DNA of 64,000 bases from CAWFMO01 sp963817065. Its GTDB lineage: Bacteria > Actinomycetota > Thermoleophilia > Solirubrobacterales > 70-9. The notes beneath the pieces are model-generated. The model had not been told where the DNA came from, did not search any database, and was given only the letters and a program-made list of their open reading frames with translations. The first letter of the stretch is position 1, and the number at the start of each line of letters is the position of its first letter. The position numbers were made by a program, and so were the translations under genes. This document shows, piece by piece, positions 1 to 8,561 of this stretch. The stretch is from assembly GCA_963817065.1 (NCBI GenBank), contig CAWFMO010000002.1:310001-374000 (forward strand), read 5' to 3'.

Positions 1-94
1 GGTACTCGTCGTCGGGGCCGGCTTGGGTGTTGCGAGAGGCGCCTGCGGAAGCGGACGCCGGTACGACTCTCTGCTCCTGGGTCGGTACAGCCAC
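1..94 (-). CDS. 5' end of a truncated CDS, possibly a SigH-like sigma factor
   Basis: A GTG start (92-94, minus) follows a perfect AGGAGG ribosome binding site at 100-105 with a 5-nt spacer. About 31 codons are visible, beginning MAVPTQEQRVVPASASAG, before the window ends. No domain can be recognised in this stretch. It lies directly downstream of rlmB on the same strand. In many Gram-positive genomes cysS-rlmB is followed by a SigH-type sigma factor or by secE/nusG, so a sigma factor is a context guess only. The start is well supported; the product is not. Confidence 0.5.
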   Translation of the reverse strand, partial: MAVPTQEQRVVPASASAGASRNTQAGPDDEY

Positions 95-380
95 AGCAAC
101 CTCCTAGTTAAAGGTCCGGTTGGCGTCACGTACCTCCCCTGGTAGGCGCCCTGATGTTCTGGTTGAGCCTCGGCCCGATTCGTTGATGAAGCCTCAAGCT
201 GAGGTTCAACCTTATGGTCAAAGCAGTGTACGCACGACCGGGCCGATGTCAAGAGCCAACCGGGGGCCGTTGCAAGATCGCTTGCAGGATCCCTGCCTGG
301 GAGGGGCAGAAAGGCGTCTTCCGTCCGTGGACACTGGTACTCGTGGGCGCGTCGGAATCCGTTCGACCGGTCCCCGGCCG
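95..380. other. Intergenic region with hairpins
   Basis: This gap separates rlmB from the truncated gene at the window start. It holds a perfect 6-bp hairpin, TGCAAG-ATCG-CTTGCA, at 271-286 and a weaker CTGCC/GGCAG hairpin at 293-309. Neither is followed by a T-run, so they are not clear intrinsic terminators. A 9-base stretch near 209-217 resembles a tRNA T-loop but no cloverleaf can be built around it. I see no gene here. Confidence 0.4.
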
Positions 381-1043
381 CTATTTCCCGCCGCGCGGCG
401 CGCGCTGGCGAACGGCCTCGAACAGCAGCACCGCGGCGGCGACCGAGACGTTGAGCGAGGCGACCTCGCCGGCGACCGGGATCGAGACCAGCGCGTCGCA
501 GCTCTCGCGGACCCTGGGGCGGATCCCGCTCCCCTCGCCGCCGAGGACGAGCACGCAGCGCCCGGTCAGCTCGACCTCGGTGTGGGCGGTCCCGGCGCCC
601 GCCTCCGCGCCGTAGACCCAGGCGCCCGAGTCCTTGGCCGCGGCGATCCAGTCGGCGAGGTTGCCGACCCGCGCGATCTCGAGGTGCTCGACCGCGCCGG
701 CCGAGGCCTTGGCGACCGCCGGGGTGACCGCGGCGGCGCGGCGGCGCGGGATCACGACCCCGCTCGCGCCGGCGACCTCCGCCGCGCGGCACGCGGCGCC
801 GAGGTTGTGGGGGTCCTGGACCTGGTCGAGCGCGAGGACGAGCGCGTCCTCGTCGGTGAGCAGGCTCGCCGGATCGGCGTACGGGTAGGGATCGACCTCG
901 GCGACGATCCCCTGATGGTCGGGCGAGCCGGCGCGCCGCTCGAGCTCGGCGGCCTGGGTCCCCGGCGCCTCCCAGACGCGGTGGACCTCGCGCCGCCCGC
1001 GCTTGGCCTCGGCGACGGCGCGCTTTCCATATACGACCTCCAT
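381..1043 (-). CDS. rlmB: 23S rRNA (guanosine-2'-O-)-methyltransferase RlmB (SpoU/TrmH family)
   Basis: 220 aa, SPOUT-class methyltransferase that 2'-O-methylates a guanosine of 23S rRNA using S-adenosylmethionine. The three SpoU motifs are visible: DPHNLGAACRAAE near residues 77-89 with the catalytic Asn/Arg region, LGGEGSGI near 167-174, and SLNVSVAAAVLLFE near 196-209, which form the knotted cofactor site. The N-terminal substrate-binding part (about 70 residues) is short but present. It starts 4 bases after the cysS stop, so the two are probably cotranscribed. RlmB versus another TrmH-family member rests on motifs plus the cysS-rlmB synteny. Confidence 0.9.
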   Translation of the reverse strand: MEVVYGKRAVAEAKRGRREVHRVWEAPGTQAAELERRAGSPDHQGIVAEVDPYPYADPASLLTDEDALVLALDQVQDPHNLGAACRAAEVAGASGVVIPRRRAAAVTPAVAKASAGAVEHLEIARVGNLADWIAAAKDSGAWVYGAEAGAGTAHTEVELTGRCVLVLGGEGSGIRPRVRESCDALVSIPVAGEVASLNVSVAAAVLLFEAVRQRAPRGGK

Positions 1044-1047
1044 CGAG

Positions 1048-2358
1048 TCAGCCGCGGCGGACGAGCCGCGCGCCGTCGGCCCCGTCGCGAACCTCCCAGC
1101 CGAGGCCCGCGAGCCGGTCGCGGATCTCGTCGGCGCGCTCGAAGTCCTTGCCCGCCCGCGCCTCTTCGCGTTCTGCGAGCAGGCGCTCGGCCTCCTCGTC
1201 GGGGCCGTCCTCGCCCGCCAGCAGGGTCTCGAGCCCGAGCAGCGGCAGCAGCTCCTCGAGCGCGCCGCGGGCGCCGGGCAGATCGCGGCGGTTGCCCTCG
1301 GCGATCAGCTCGAACAGCGCCGCGAAGGCGCGCGGGGTGTTGAAGTCGTCGGCGAGCGCCTCGATGAACTCCTCGCGGCGCTCGGTCACGAACGCGTCGG
1401 CCTCTCCCCCATCCGCGTCGCGGGCGAAGTTGCGGATTCGCTCGACCCGCGCCCCCGCCTCCTCGAGCGCCTCGGCGCTGAACGCGAGCGGGCCCCGGTA
1501 GTGGCCCGAGATCAGGAAACAGACGAGGGTCTCCGCCCCGAAGCGGTCGAGGGCCTCGGAGAGCTGGAAGATGTTGCCGAGCGACTTCGACATCTTCTCG
1601 GAGTCGAGCTCGACCATCCCGTTGTGCATCCAGATCTTCGCCAGCGGCACCCCTCGCGCGGCCTCGGTCTGTGCAACCTCGTTCTCGTGGTGGGGGAAGA
1701 GCAGGTCGATGCCGCCGCCGTGGATCTCGAAGTCGGCGCCGAGCTCCTTCTCGGCCATCGCCGAGCACTCGATGTGCCAGCCCGGGCGCCCCTCGCCCCA
1801 GGGCGAGGGCCAGGCGCTGTCCTCGTCGCCCTTTCGCGCCTTCCAGAGCGCGAAGTCGAGCGGGTCCTGCTTCAGCGACTCGCTGCCGGCCTCCTCGCCC
1901 TGGTCCATCTCGTCGGGGTCGCGGTTCGAGAGCTTGCCGTACTCGCCAAAGCTGCGGACGCGGAAGTAGACGTCGCCGCCCGACTCATAGGCGTGCTCGG
2001 TGGCGATCAGCGCCTCGATCAGGGCGACGATCTCGGCGATCGTCTCCGAGGCGAGCGGCTCGGAGTCGGGCCGGCCGAGCCCGAGCCGCTCGGTGTCCTC
2101 CATATAGGCGGCGGTCATCTCGGCCGCGAACTCCTCCGACGGCCGCCCCGCCTCGCGGGCGGCGGCGTAGATCTTGTCGTTGATGTCTGTGACGTTTATT
2201 ACAAGCCTCGGATCGAGCCCGAGGTGGCTTAAAAACCGCCGCAGCAGGGAAAAGACGACGAATGGACGGGCATTTCCGATGTGAATCCGCCCATAGGTCG
2301 TCGGACCGCAGGCGTAGATCCCGACCCGGCCCCCCTCGGGGGGTTCCAGAGGCCGCAA
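1048..2358 (-). CDS. cysS: Cysteinyl-tRNA synthetase
   Basis: Class I aminoacyl-tRNA synthetase that charges tRNA-Cys. The protein shows YACGPTTYGRIHIGNAR with the zinc-ligand Cys and HIGH signature, GWHIECSAMA, GGIDLLFPHHENE, and the KMSKS loop (EKMSKSLGN). From the only canonical start nearby (TTG at 2358) it is 436 aa but lacks the first beta strand of the family. The in-frame upstream codons encode VRISDSLSGE, which aligns without gaps to the conserved N-terminus of other CysRS. No ATG, GTG or TTG precedes it; in-frame ATT codons at 2392-2394 and 2401-2403 do. The true start is therefore probably upstream and non-canonical. Confidence 0.95.
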   Translation of the reverse strand: MRPLEPPEGGRVGIYACGPTTYGRIHIGNARPFVVFSLLRRFLSHLGLDPRLVINVTDINDKIYAAAREAGRPSEEFAAEMTAAYMEDTERLGLGRPDSEPLASETIAEIVALIEALIATEHAYESGGDVYFRVRSFGEYGKLSNRDPDEMDQGEEAGSESLKQDPLDFALWKARKGDEDSAWPSPWGEGRPGWHIECSAMAEKELGADFEIHGGGIDLLFPHHENEVAQTEAARGVPLAKIWMHNGMVELDSEKMSKSLGNIFQLSEALDRFGAETLVCFLISGHYRGPLAFSAEALEEAGARVERIRNFARDADGGEADAFVTERREEFIEALADDFNTPRAFAALFELIAEGNRRDLPGARGALEELLPLLGLETLLAGEDGPDEEAERLLAEREEARAGKDFERADEIRDRLAGLGWEVRDGADGARLVRRG

Positions 2359-2400
2359 CTCGCCGCTAAGGCTGTCGCTGATGCGTACCGAAATACTCGT

Positions 2401-2416
2401 AATGAGCGGGATGCTA
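2401..2416 (-). promoter_or_regulatory. Candidate cysS promoter abutting an ATT codon
   Basis: On the minus strand a TAGCAT -10 element (2411-2416) is followed by 7 nt and then ATT (2401-2403) in frame with cysS. Spacing and hexamer match the TANNNT-(6-8 nt)-start pattern seen at many other genes here, so transcription may begin at this ATT codon. The site also lies between divergent genes. Confidence 0.4.
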
Positions 2417-2457
2417 TGCGGCGGGGCAGCCGCCCACCGATATACGCTGGAGGCGCG

Positions 2458-3711
2458 GTGAGGCGTCCTTCACTAAAGGAGCATCGACTGCGCAGGGTTG
2501 AAGAGGCGTTCGCCTCCCTGCCCGAGCGATTCCGCGGCGCGGGCGAGCCCGCCGCGGCCAGCTACCGGGTCGAGCTCGACGACCTCGACCGCGCCTGGCA
2601 CGTCGAGCTCAGCGGCGATCGCTGCGAGGTCGCGGCGGCCAACGGGCACAAGGCCGACACCGTGATCCACACCGACGCGCCGACCTGGCTCGCGCTCCGC
2701 GACGGAAGGATCACGGGGCTCGACGCGTTCGCCGAGCGGCGGTTGCGCGCCGAGGGCAACCTCGACCTCGCGCTCGCCTTCGAGGGCATGTTCTCGCTGC
2801 CCGGCGACCGCCCGCCCCGCGTCCACGTCCACGAGGTCGACGCCGGCGGCGCGCGGATCTCGACCCTCTCGGCGGGCAGCGGCGAGCGGACGGTCCTGCT
2901 CCTGCACGGGCTCGGCGGCACCAAGAGCTCGTTCTTCCGCACCGTCTCGGCGCTCTCGGAGAAGCACACCGTGCACGCGCTCGACTTCCCCGGCTTCGGG
3001 GCGTCCTCGAAGCCGGTCGGGGTGCGCTACGACGCCGACTACTTCGCCGGGATCGTGCTCTCGTTCATGGACGAGCTCGGGATCGACTCCGCCGACCTGG
3101 TCGGCAACTCGATGGGCGGCCGCGTCTCGATCGAGGTCGGGCTCGCGGCGCCCGAGCGGATATCGAGCCTCTCGCTGCTCGCGCCGGCGCTCGCCTGGCG
3201 CCGGCACAGGCCTCTGCTCCGCCTCGTGCGCCTCCTGCGTCCCGAGCTCGCGGGGTTGCCGCACCCGATCCTGCGCCCGATCGTCCGCGAGCAGCTCAAG
3301 GCGCTGTTCGCCGACGCCGAGAAAATCGACCCGGCGCTGATCGACATCGGGACCCGCGACTTCCTGCGCGGCTACAAGACCGCCAACGCCCGGATCGCGT
3401 TCGCCGCAGCGGCGCGCAACATCTACCTCGATCCTCCGTTCGGCGACGACGGGCTCTGGACCCGGATCTGCGGGCTCCGCCCGCCGGCGCTGTTCGTCTG
3501 GGGCGACTCCGACCGTCTCGTGCCGGCGGCGTTCGAGCGCCACGTCGCCGAGTGCCTGCCCGACGCCCGCCAGGTGGTGCTCGACGAGTGTGGGCACGTG
3601 CCGATGATCGAGAAGCCCGAGCGCACCCACGCCCTGATCGCGGATCAGATCGACTCCGTCCGCGATCTGGGATCATCGAAGCGAAGATGGAGGATGAAAG
3701 CCGCGTCGTAG
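2458..3711 (+). CDS. SCP2-like sterol-binding domain fused to an alpha/beta hydrolase
   Basis: 417 aa. The start is a GTG at 2458 behind GGAGG, which fits better than the upstream ATG codons. The N-terminal third (about 1-125) looks like an SCP2/sterol-carrier domain (WHVELSGDRCEVAAANGHK ... DTVIHTDAPTWLALRDG). The C-terminal part is an alpha/beta hydrolase: LLLHGLGGTKSSFF oxyanion region, nucleophile elbow GNSMGG, acid in WGDSDRLVP and catalytic His in CGHVPMIE. It probably binds a lipid and hydrolyses an ester or related bond; the substrate is unknown. It overlaps the next gene by 25 nt and is followed by an acyltransferase and an SRPBCC protein, suggesting a lipid-related operon. Divergent from cysS. 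Confidence 0.8.
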   Translation: MRRPSLKEHRLRRVEEAFASLPERFRGAGEPAAASYRVELDDLDRAWHVELSGDRCEVAAANGHKADTVIHTDAPTWLALRDGRITGLDAFAERRLRAEGNLDLALAFEGMFSLPGDRPPRVHVHEVDAGGARISTLSAGSGERTVLLLHGLGGTKSSFFRTVSALSEKHTVHALDFPGFGASSKPVGVRYDADYFAGIVLSFMDELGIDSADLVGNSMGGRVSIEVGLAAPERISSLSLLAPALAWRRHRPLLRLVRLLRPELAGLPHPILRPIVREQLKALFADAEKIDPALIDIGTRDFLRGYKTANARIAFAAAARNIYLDPPFGDDGLWTRICGLRPPALFVWGDSDRLVPAAFERHVAECLPDARQVVLDECGHVPMIEKPERTHALIADQIDSVRDLGSSKRRWRMKAAS

Positions 3712-4673
3712 CCGCCGCCAGCGGCGACGGCGAGCAGACTCAGAGCCGCAACGGGGACGATCCCGCGTCGAGCAACGGCGCCGGGATCCTCGGCCGCGTG
3801 GCGAACCCGCTGCTCGAGGCCGCCGGTCCGGCGATCGGGCGGGTGGCCGGGCCAGTGTTCGAGCGGATCGCGAAGCGCTTCATTGGCGACCTCGACGATC
3901 GCGACCCCGACTACCTGCGCGAGAAGCTGCCGCTCACCTGGCTGCTGGCGAGCATCTGGTTTCGCGGCGAGGTGCGCCACCTCGAGCGGATCCCCGAGGA
4001 CCGCGCCGTGCTCCTGGTCGGAAACCACTCGGGCGGCAACCTGACCCCGGACACCTTCGTCTTCAGCCTCGCTTTCAGCGCCTACTTCGGGGTCGAGCGG
4101 CGCTTCCACCAGCTCGCCCACAACCTCGTCCTCGCTTCGCCGTACGGCCAGGTCCTGCGCAAGTTCGGCACCGTCGCCGCCTCCCACGAGAACGCCGAGC
4201 GCGCGCTCGAGTCCGGCGCCGCGCTGCTCGTCTATCCGGGAGGCGACTGGGAGGTCCACCGGCCGAGCTGGGAAGGCAACAAGGTTGACTTCGCGGGCCG
4301 CCGCGGGTTCGTCAAGCTGGCTCTCAAGCAGGACGTTCCGATCGTCCCCGTCGTCGCGATCGGCGGCCAGGAGACGGCGATCTTCCTCAGCCGCGGCGAA
4401 TGGCTTTCGAAGTTTCTGCGCCTCGACAAGCTCTTCCGGCTCAAAGTCCTGCCGATCTCGCTGGCGCCGCCGTGGGGCCTCAACATCGGCGACTTCTTCG
4501 GCCACGTTCCGCTGCCGGCCAAGATCACCGTCGACGTGCTCGAGCCGATCGAGCTCCGCGAGCGCTACGGCGAGAACCCCGACATCGACGAGATCTACCA
4601 CGAGGTGACACGGCAGATGCAGGAGGCCCTGGATGCTCTCGCCGCCGAGCGGACGCTGCCGCTGATCGGATGA
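3687..4673 (+). CDS. Glycerolipid/lysophospholipid acyltransferase (PlsC-like)
   Basis: 328 aa from ATG 3687, inside the end of the upstream gene. It belongs to the LPLAT acyltransferase superfamily, which moves acyl chains from acyl-CoA or acyl-ACP to a hydroxyl. Visible blocks are LLVGNHSGGNLTPD (the NHx4D-like block I, here in the NHSGG form seen in DGAT/TMEM68-like members), YPGGDWEVHRPS (block III) and VPIVPVVAIGGQE (block IV). The N-terminal 35 residues are low complexity. The last four bases overlap the next start (ATGA), so translation is likely coupled. The acceptor lipid cannot be told from sequence. Confidence 0.8.
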   Translation: MEDESRVVAAASGDGEQTQSRNGDDPASSNGAGILGRVANPLLEAAGPAIGRVAGPVFERIAKRFIGDLDDRDPDYLREKLPLTWLLASIWFRGEVRHLERIPEDRAVLLVGNHSGGNLTPDTFVFSLAFSAYFGVERRFHQLAHNLVLASPYGQVLRKFGTVAASHENAERALESGAALLVYPGGDWEVHRPSWEGNKVDFAGRRGFVKLALKQDVPIVPVVAIGGQETAIFLSRGEWLSKFLRLDKLFRLKVLPISLAPPWGLNIGDFFGHVPLPAKITVDVLEPIELRERYGENPDIDEIYHEVTRQMQEALDALAAERTLPLIG

Positions 4674-5128
4674 GGCTCGCCGAGTCGATTCACATACGCG
4701 CCTCGCAGCAGGAGGTCTGGGACTACATCACCGACTTCACGAACTACGGCGAGTTCGTCGCCGGGCTGACGCGCTGGGAGCTCGAGGGCGAGAAGCAGGC
4801 TGGGCTCGGGGCCCGATACCGGCTCCTCGTCCGCGCCGGCTCGGCCGATGTCGGCGGATTGATCGAGGTCGTCGAGTGGGATCCCCCCTGCGACCTCGCC
4901 TTCAGCTCGGTTACCGGTGTCGACCAGCGCGGGCGCTGGCGGCTTCGCAACGCCGGCGAGGGCGTCACCAAGGTGGAGTTTCGCTGGGCCTACGGGATCG
5001 CGGGCGGCGGGATCGCGGCGCTCATCGCCGAGCGGATCTCATCCCGATCGCTGCGCCGCGACCTGAAGCTCACCCTCATCCAGCTCAAGGCCGGGGTCGA
5101 GAAGCAGGCCGCGCTCAGTACGTCCTGA
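4670..5128 (+). CDS. SRPBCC family (polyketide cyclase/dehydrase-like) protein
   Basis: 152 aa. The start ATG overlaps the acyltransferase stop as ATGA. The pattern IHIRASQQEVWDYITDF ... GEFVAGLTRWELEG ... GARYRLLVRAG ... LIEVVEWDPPCDLAFSS is typical of START-like SRPBCC domains, which form a hydrophobic cavity for lipids or polyketides. There is no clear catalytic residue set. Third gene of the apparent lipid-related operon; a role as lipid-binding partner is inference. It ends tail-to-tail with the coiled-coil gene, overlapping it by 14 nt. Confidence 0.75.
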   Translation: MRLAESIHIRASQQEVWDYITDFTNYGEFVAGLTRWELEGEKQAGLGARYRLLVRAGSADVGGLIEVVEWDPPCDLAFSSVTGVDQRGRWRLRNAGEGVTKVEFRWAYGIAGGGIAALIAERISSRSLRRDLKLTLIQLKAGVEKQAALSTS

Positions 5129-6296
5129 GCCTGCGGCCGCCGACGAACCGCTCGCCGCCGCGCGGTACGGCGGGCTCGGCCTCGCCCTCGCCCTCGACCT
5201 CGCGCAGGACCCCCGAGAGGGCCTCGCGCCGGGCGCGCTCGGTCTGCTCGCGGACATCGGTCTCGGCCTGGCGCCGGGCGCGGTCGACGCGCTCGTCGAC
5301 CTCCCGCTGGAACTGAACGGTCTCCTTGCTGAGCCTCGACTCGGCCTCGGCGCGTGCGCGGGCCTCGGCCTCGGCGGCGACGCGGTCGGCGAGCTTCCGC
5401 ACCCGGTCCTCGGCCGTGCGCCGCCCGCTCTCCTCCGCCTCGCGGATCTTCTGGCCGTAGTGGCGCTTGAGCCGCTCGATCTCGGCCGCCGCTTCCGAGG
5501 CTGCGGCCTCGGCGCGCTCCTCGGAGGCGAGCGCGCGCTGCTCTGAGTCGTTGAGCTGCTCCTGGAGCTCGCCGGTGCGCTCCTCGGCGGCGGTCGCGCG
5601 CTGGCGCGCCTCGATCGCGGCGGCGCGGGCGCGCTGGCGGAGCTGCTCCTTGATCCGCTCGACCGCGAGCTCGGCCTTCGCCCTCGACTCGCCCTCGGCC
5701 TCGGCGGCGCGGGACTCGGCCTCGTCGACGCGTTGCTCGAGCGCGGCGCGCTGCTGCTCGGCGCGCTCGGCGCGTGCACCGGCGGCCTCGGCCTCCTCGC
5801 GGGCGCGCTCGACCCAGCGCTCGGCCTCGATCCGCGTCTGCTCGGTCTGCTCGGCGAGCGCCGCCTCGGCTTCGGCGGCGCGGGCCCCCGCGTCGGCGGC
5901 CGCCTGCTCGGCTTCGATCACTCGCTCGTCGCTGCCTGCCCCTCCCGACTCGACCTCGGCTTCGGCCTCGGCGGCGCGCTTGCGCGCCTCGGCGACGATC
6001 TCCTTGGCGCGGTCGAGCGTCCGCTTCTGGGCCGCGCGGGCGTCGGAGATCGCGCGTTCGGCCTCGCGCCGGGCGCTCGCGGCGGCGCCGCGCTCGCGGG
6101 CGGCGGCCTCGCGGGCGTCGCTCTCGCGCGCGCGCAGCTGCTCGGCGAGCTTCAGCGCCTTTTCGCGGACGGCGTGGTTCGCTTCCCTCGCCCGCTCGAT
6201 CTCGGCGCGGATTTGATCGGCGTCGAAAGGAAGCCCGGCTCCGGAGGAACCGGTGGACTCAGTCGGCATGTCGGCTGCTCGCTCCGTGTCGCCCAT
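5115..6296 (-). CDS. Ala/Glu/Arg-rich coiled-coil protein of unknown function
   Basis: 393 aa, almost all predicted alpha-helical coiled coil from about residue 25 to 360, dominated by Ala, Glu, Arg and Gln with few hydrophobics. No signal peptide or membrane segment. An alternative start is the ATG at 6269 (MPTESTG). The C-terminus is GGERFVGGRRLRTY. It could be a cytoskeletal, DivIVA-like or chromosome-associated filament protein, but no signature supports a choice. The strong E/A/R bias is likely to attract false database matches. Confidence 0.65.
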   Translation of the reverse strand: MGDTERAADMPTESTGSSGAGLPFDADQIRAEIERAREANHAVREKALKLAEQLRARESDAREAAARERGAAASARREAERAISDARAAQKRTLDRAKEIVAEARKRAAEAEAEVESGGAGSDERVIEAEQAAADAGARAAEAEAALAEQTEQTRIEAERWVERAREEAEAAGARAERAEQQRAALEQRVDEAESRAAEAEGESRAKAELAVERIKEQLRQRARAAAIEARQRATAAEERTGELQEQLNDSEQRALASEERAEAAASEAAAEIERLKRHYGQKIREAEESGRRTAEDRVRKLADRVAAEAEARARAEAESRLSKETVQFQREVDERVDRARRQAETDVREQTERARREALSGVLREVEGEGEAEPAVPRGGERFVGGRRLRTY

Positions 6297-6337
6297 AGGC
6301 TTCCAGATGGCACCGACGCCACGGGTGTGGCGCCGCG

Positions 6338-7999
6338 CTATTCCTCGACCAACTCGCGCTTCAGCACCTTACCCGTCGAGTTGCGGGGAAGCTCATCGAT
6401 GAACTCGATCTCGCGCGGGACCTTGTAATTAGCGAGATTCGATTTGACATAACCACGCAGCTCTTTCTCATCGGCCTTGGCGCCGTCGCGCAGGACCACG
6501 AACGCCTTCAGCCGCTGGCCGAACTCCTCGTCGTCGACGCCGACCGCGGCCGCCTCGTCGACGGCCTCGTGATCGGAGAGCAGATCCTCGACCTCGCGCG
6601 GGAAGACGTTCTCGCCCCCGGAGACGATCATCTCGTCGTCGCGGCCGTCGATGAACAACCGCCCCGCCTCGTCGAAGTGGCCGACGTCGCCGCTCGAGAG
6701 CAGCCCGTCGACCTCGTCCTTGCCCCCGCCCCCCGTGTAGCCCTCGAACTTCATCTCGTTGCCGACGAAGATCCGACCCGTCTCGCCCTCGGCGACGGTC
6801 TCGCCGTCCTCGTCATAGAGCTTGACCACGGTGCCGCGCGGGACCCGGCCGGCGGTCCCCGGCGCGGCTCGCATGTCCTCGGGGGTCGCGATCGTCGCCC
6901 AGGCGACCTCGGTCGAGCCGTAGAGGTTGTAGAGGTTGTCGCCGAACTCGTCCATCCACTTCGTCGCCAGCTCGCCGGGCAGCGCCGAGCCGCTGGCGCC
7001 GGTGATCTCGAGGCTCGAGACGTCGTAGCGGCCGCGGATCTCCTCGGGCAGCGCGAGGATCCGCTGCATCATCACCGGGACCACGACCAGCGTCCGCGCC
7101 TGGTGTTGGGCGGTCGCGCTGAGCACGTCCTCGGGGTCGAAGCGCCGGCGAAGGATCATCGTCGCGGCGAGCGGCAGCCCGAGGACGAAGTTGCTGAAGC
7201 CCCAGGAGTGGAAGAGCGGCGCCGCGACCATCGTCGTCTCGCGCGAGCGGCGGGGGATCTTCGAGAGCAGCGCCGCCAGCGGGCCGATCCCGTCGGGGGA
7301 ATCGCGCTGGGCGCCCTTCGGCGTCCCGGTGGTGCCCGAGGTGAGGATCACGTAGCGGCCGTTCTCCGACGGCGGATCGTGCTCGTCGCGGTCGCCGGCG
7401 GTGATCAGGTCCTCGAGCGTCGGGTCGCCCTCAGCGCCCTCCTCCTCTTTCCAGCCGATGTAGCGCTTGAGCTCGTCGCCGACGCCCTCGAGCAGCTCCG
7501 CGAACTCCTCGTCGTAGACGATCGCCGCCGGGCCTTCGCGCTCGACGACCTCCTGGAGCTGTTTCGCCGCGAAGGCGGTGTTGAGGTAGAGCGCGTTGGC
7601 GCCGAGCTTCGAGCACGCCATCGTCGCCTCGACGAAGCCGCGGTGGTTGCGGCACATGATCGCGACGCCGTCTCCGGGCCCGACGCCCTCGGCGGCGAGC
7701 GAGCTCGCGAGCGCGTTCGAGCGCTCGTGGGTCTCCGCGAAGGTCAGTGTGCCGAGCTCGTCGATGATCGCGATCTCGTCGGGGTAGGTGATAGCTGTCG
7801 CGATCGACCCGAGCGCCGGCGAGGTGCCCCATCGGACCCAGGTCCGCGCGAGCCGCATCGCCCGGTCGGGCCGCATCGGGCGGACGATCCCGGCCTGGAC
7901 CAGCGTGTGGACGTCGAGCATCCGGTTCGTGACCGGCTCGGCCACGCGCCGCGCGCCGTCCGGCAGACGTTCCCTGAGTTGATCGAGAGGCGAAGCCAC
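6338..7999 (-). CDS. Acyl-CoA synthetase (AMP-forming, FadD-like)
   Basis: 553 aa, ANL-superfamily adenylating enzyme that activates a carboxylic acid, probably a fatty acid, to acyl-CoA through an acyl-AMP. Motifs: P-loop ILTSGTTGTPKGAQR, APLFHSWGFSNF, LYNLYGSTEVAWA, LSSGDVGHFDEAGRLFIDGR with the adenosine-binding Asp, and the C-terminal lysine in LPRNSTGKVLKREL. The start is GTG. It fits with the beta-oxidation genes near 55-57 and 62.5 kb. Chain-length preference cannot be read from sequence; mycobacterial FadD-type enzymes are the closest pattern I recognise. Confidence 0.9.
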   Translation of the reverse strand: MASPLDQLRERLPDGARRVAEPVTNRMLDVHTLVQAGIVRPMRPDRAMRLARTWVRWGTSPALGSIATAITYPDEIAIIDELGTLTFAETHERSNALASSLAAEGVGPGDGVAIMCRNHRGFVEATMACSKLGANALYLNTAFAAKQLQEVVEREGPAAIVYDEEFAELLEGVGDELKRYIGWKEEEGAEGDPTLEDLITAGDRDEHDPPSENGRYVILTSGTTGTPKGAQRDSPDGIGPLAALLSKIPRRSRETTMVAAPLFHSWGFSNFVLGLPLAATMILRRRFDPEDVLSATAQHQARTLVVVPVMMQRILALPEEIRGRYDVSSLEITGASGSALPGELATKWMDEFGDNLYNLYGSTEVAWATIATPEDMRAAPGTAGRVPRGTVVKLYDEDGETVAEGETGRIFVGNEMKFEGYTGGGGKDEVDGLLSSGDVGHFDEAGRLFIDGRDDEMIVSGGENVFPREVEDLLSDHEAVDEAAAVGVDDEEFGQRLKAFVVLRDGAKADEKELRGYVKSNLANYKVPREIEFIDELPRNSTGKVLKRELVEE

Positions 8000-8015
8000 G
8001 CGCGTCGAAGCTTAG

Positions 8016-8474
8016 TTACACCTCGATCAGCGCCACCGCGACGCAGGCGATCCCCTCGCCGCGCCCGATCGCTCCCATGCCCTCGTTGGTCGTCGCCTTG
8101 ACGTTGACCGGCGCCGAGAGCGCCTCGCTCAGATGGCGCTCGAGCTCGGGGCGGTGGGGGCTCAGCTTCGGCTCTTCACAGATCAGGGTCGCGTCGACGT
8201 TGACCGGCGCGCCCGGGAGCTTGCCGAGCACGATCCGCAGCATGTCGATCGAGCTCGCGTCGCGCCACTGCTCCTCGTCGGGCGGGAACAGCTCGCCGAT
8301 GTCGCCGAGCCCCGCCGCGCCGAGCAGCGCGTCGATCACCGCATGCGTGAGCACGTCGGCGTCGGAGTGGCCGGCGAGCCCCTTCTCGTGCTCGATCTCG
8401 ACCCCGCCGAGGATCAGGCTCTCGCCCGCCTCGAGGCGGTGGGAGTCGTAGCCGATGCCGATGCGCGGAGCCAC
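8016..8474 (-). CDS. ispF: 2-C-methyl-D-erythritol 2,4-cyclodiphosphate synthase
   Basis: 152 aa, usual length. Fifth step of the MEP isoprenoid pathway: cyclises CDP-methylerythritol 2-phosphate. The N-terminal IGIGYDSHR carries the Asp and His metal ligands; LAGHSDADVLTHAVIDALLGA, DIGELFPP and VNVKATTNEGMGAIGRGEGIA are all conserved. The start is GTG (8472-8474), six nt after a TAGGCT -10, so the mRNA is probably leaderless. ispD of the same pathway lies 3 kb away on the same strand, separated by unrelated genes. Confidence 0.97.
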   Translation of the reverse strand: MAPRIGIGYDSHRLEAGESLILGGVEIEHEKGLAGHSDADVLTHAVIDALLGAAGLGDIGELFPPDEEQWRDASSIDMLRIVLGKLPGAPVNVDATLICEEPKLSPHRPELERHLSEALSAPVNVKATTNEGMGAIGRGEGIACVAVALIEV

Positions 8475-8486
8475 ACATCAAGCCTA
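8475..8486 (-). promoter_or_regulatory. ispF leaderless promoter (-10 TAGGCT)
   Basis: Minus-strand TAGGCT at 8481-8486, then 6 nt, then the GTG start of ispF. No Shine-Dalgarno sequence lies between. TAGGCT recurs exactly at several other start sites in this window. Confidence 0.55.
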
Positions 8487-8561
8487 GTGCTCACAAGGTT
8501 GCCGCCAGGATCGCGGCGGAGCCGCGTATCCCCGCAGGGCGCAGCCCGAGGAGATGCGCGT

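Noticed and set aside
200..290. tRNA-like T-loop near 209-217
   Set aside because: No acceptor stem, anticodon arm or 3' end can be paired around it.
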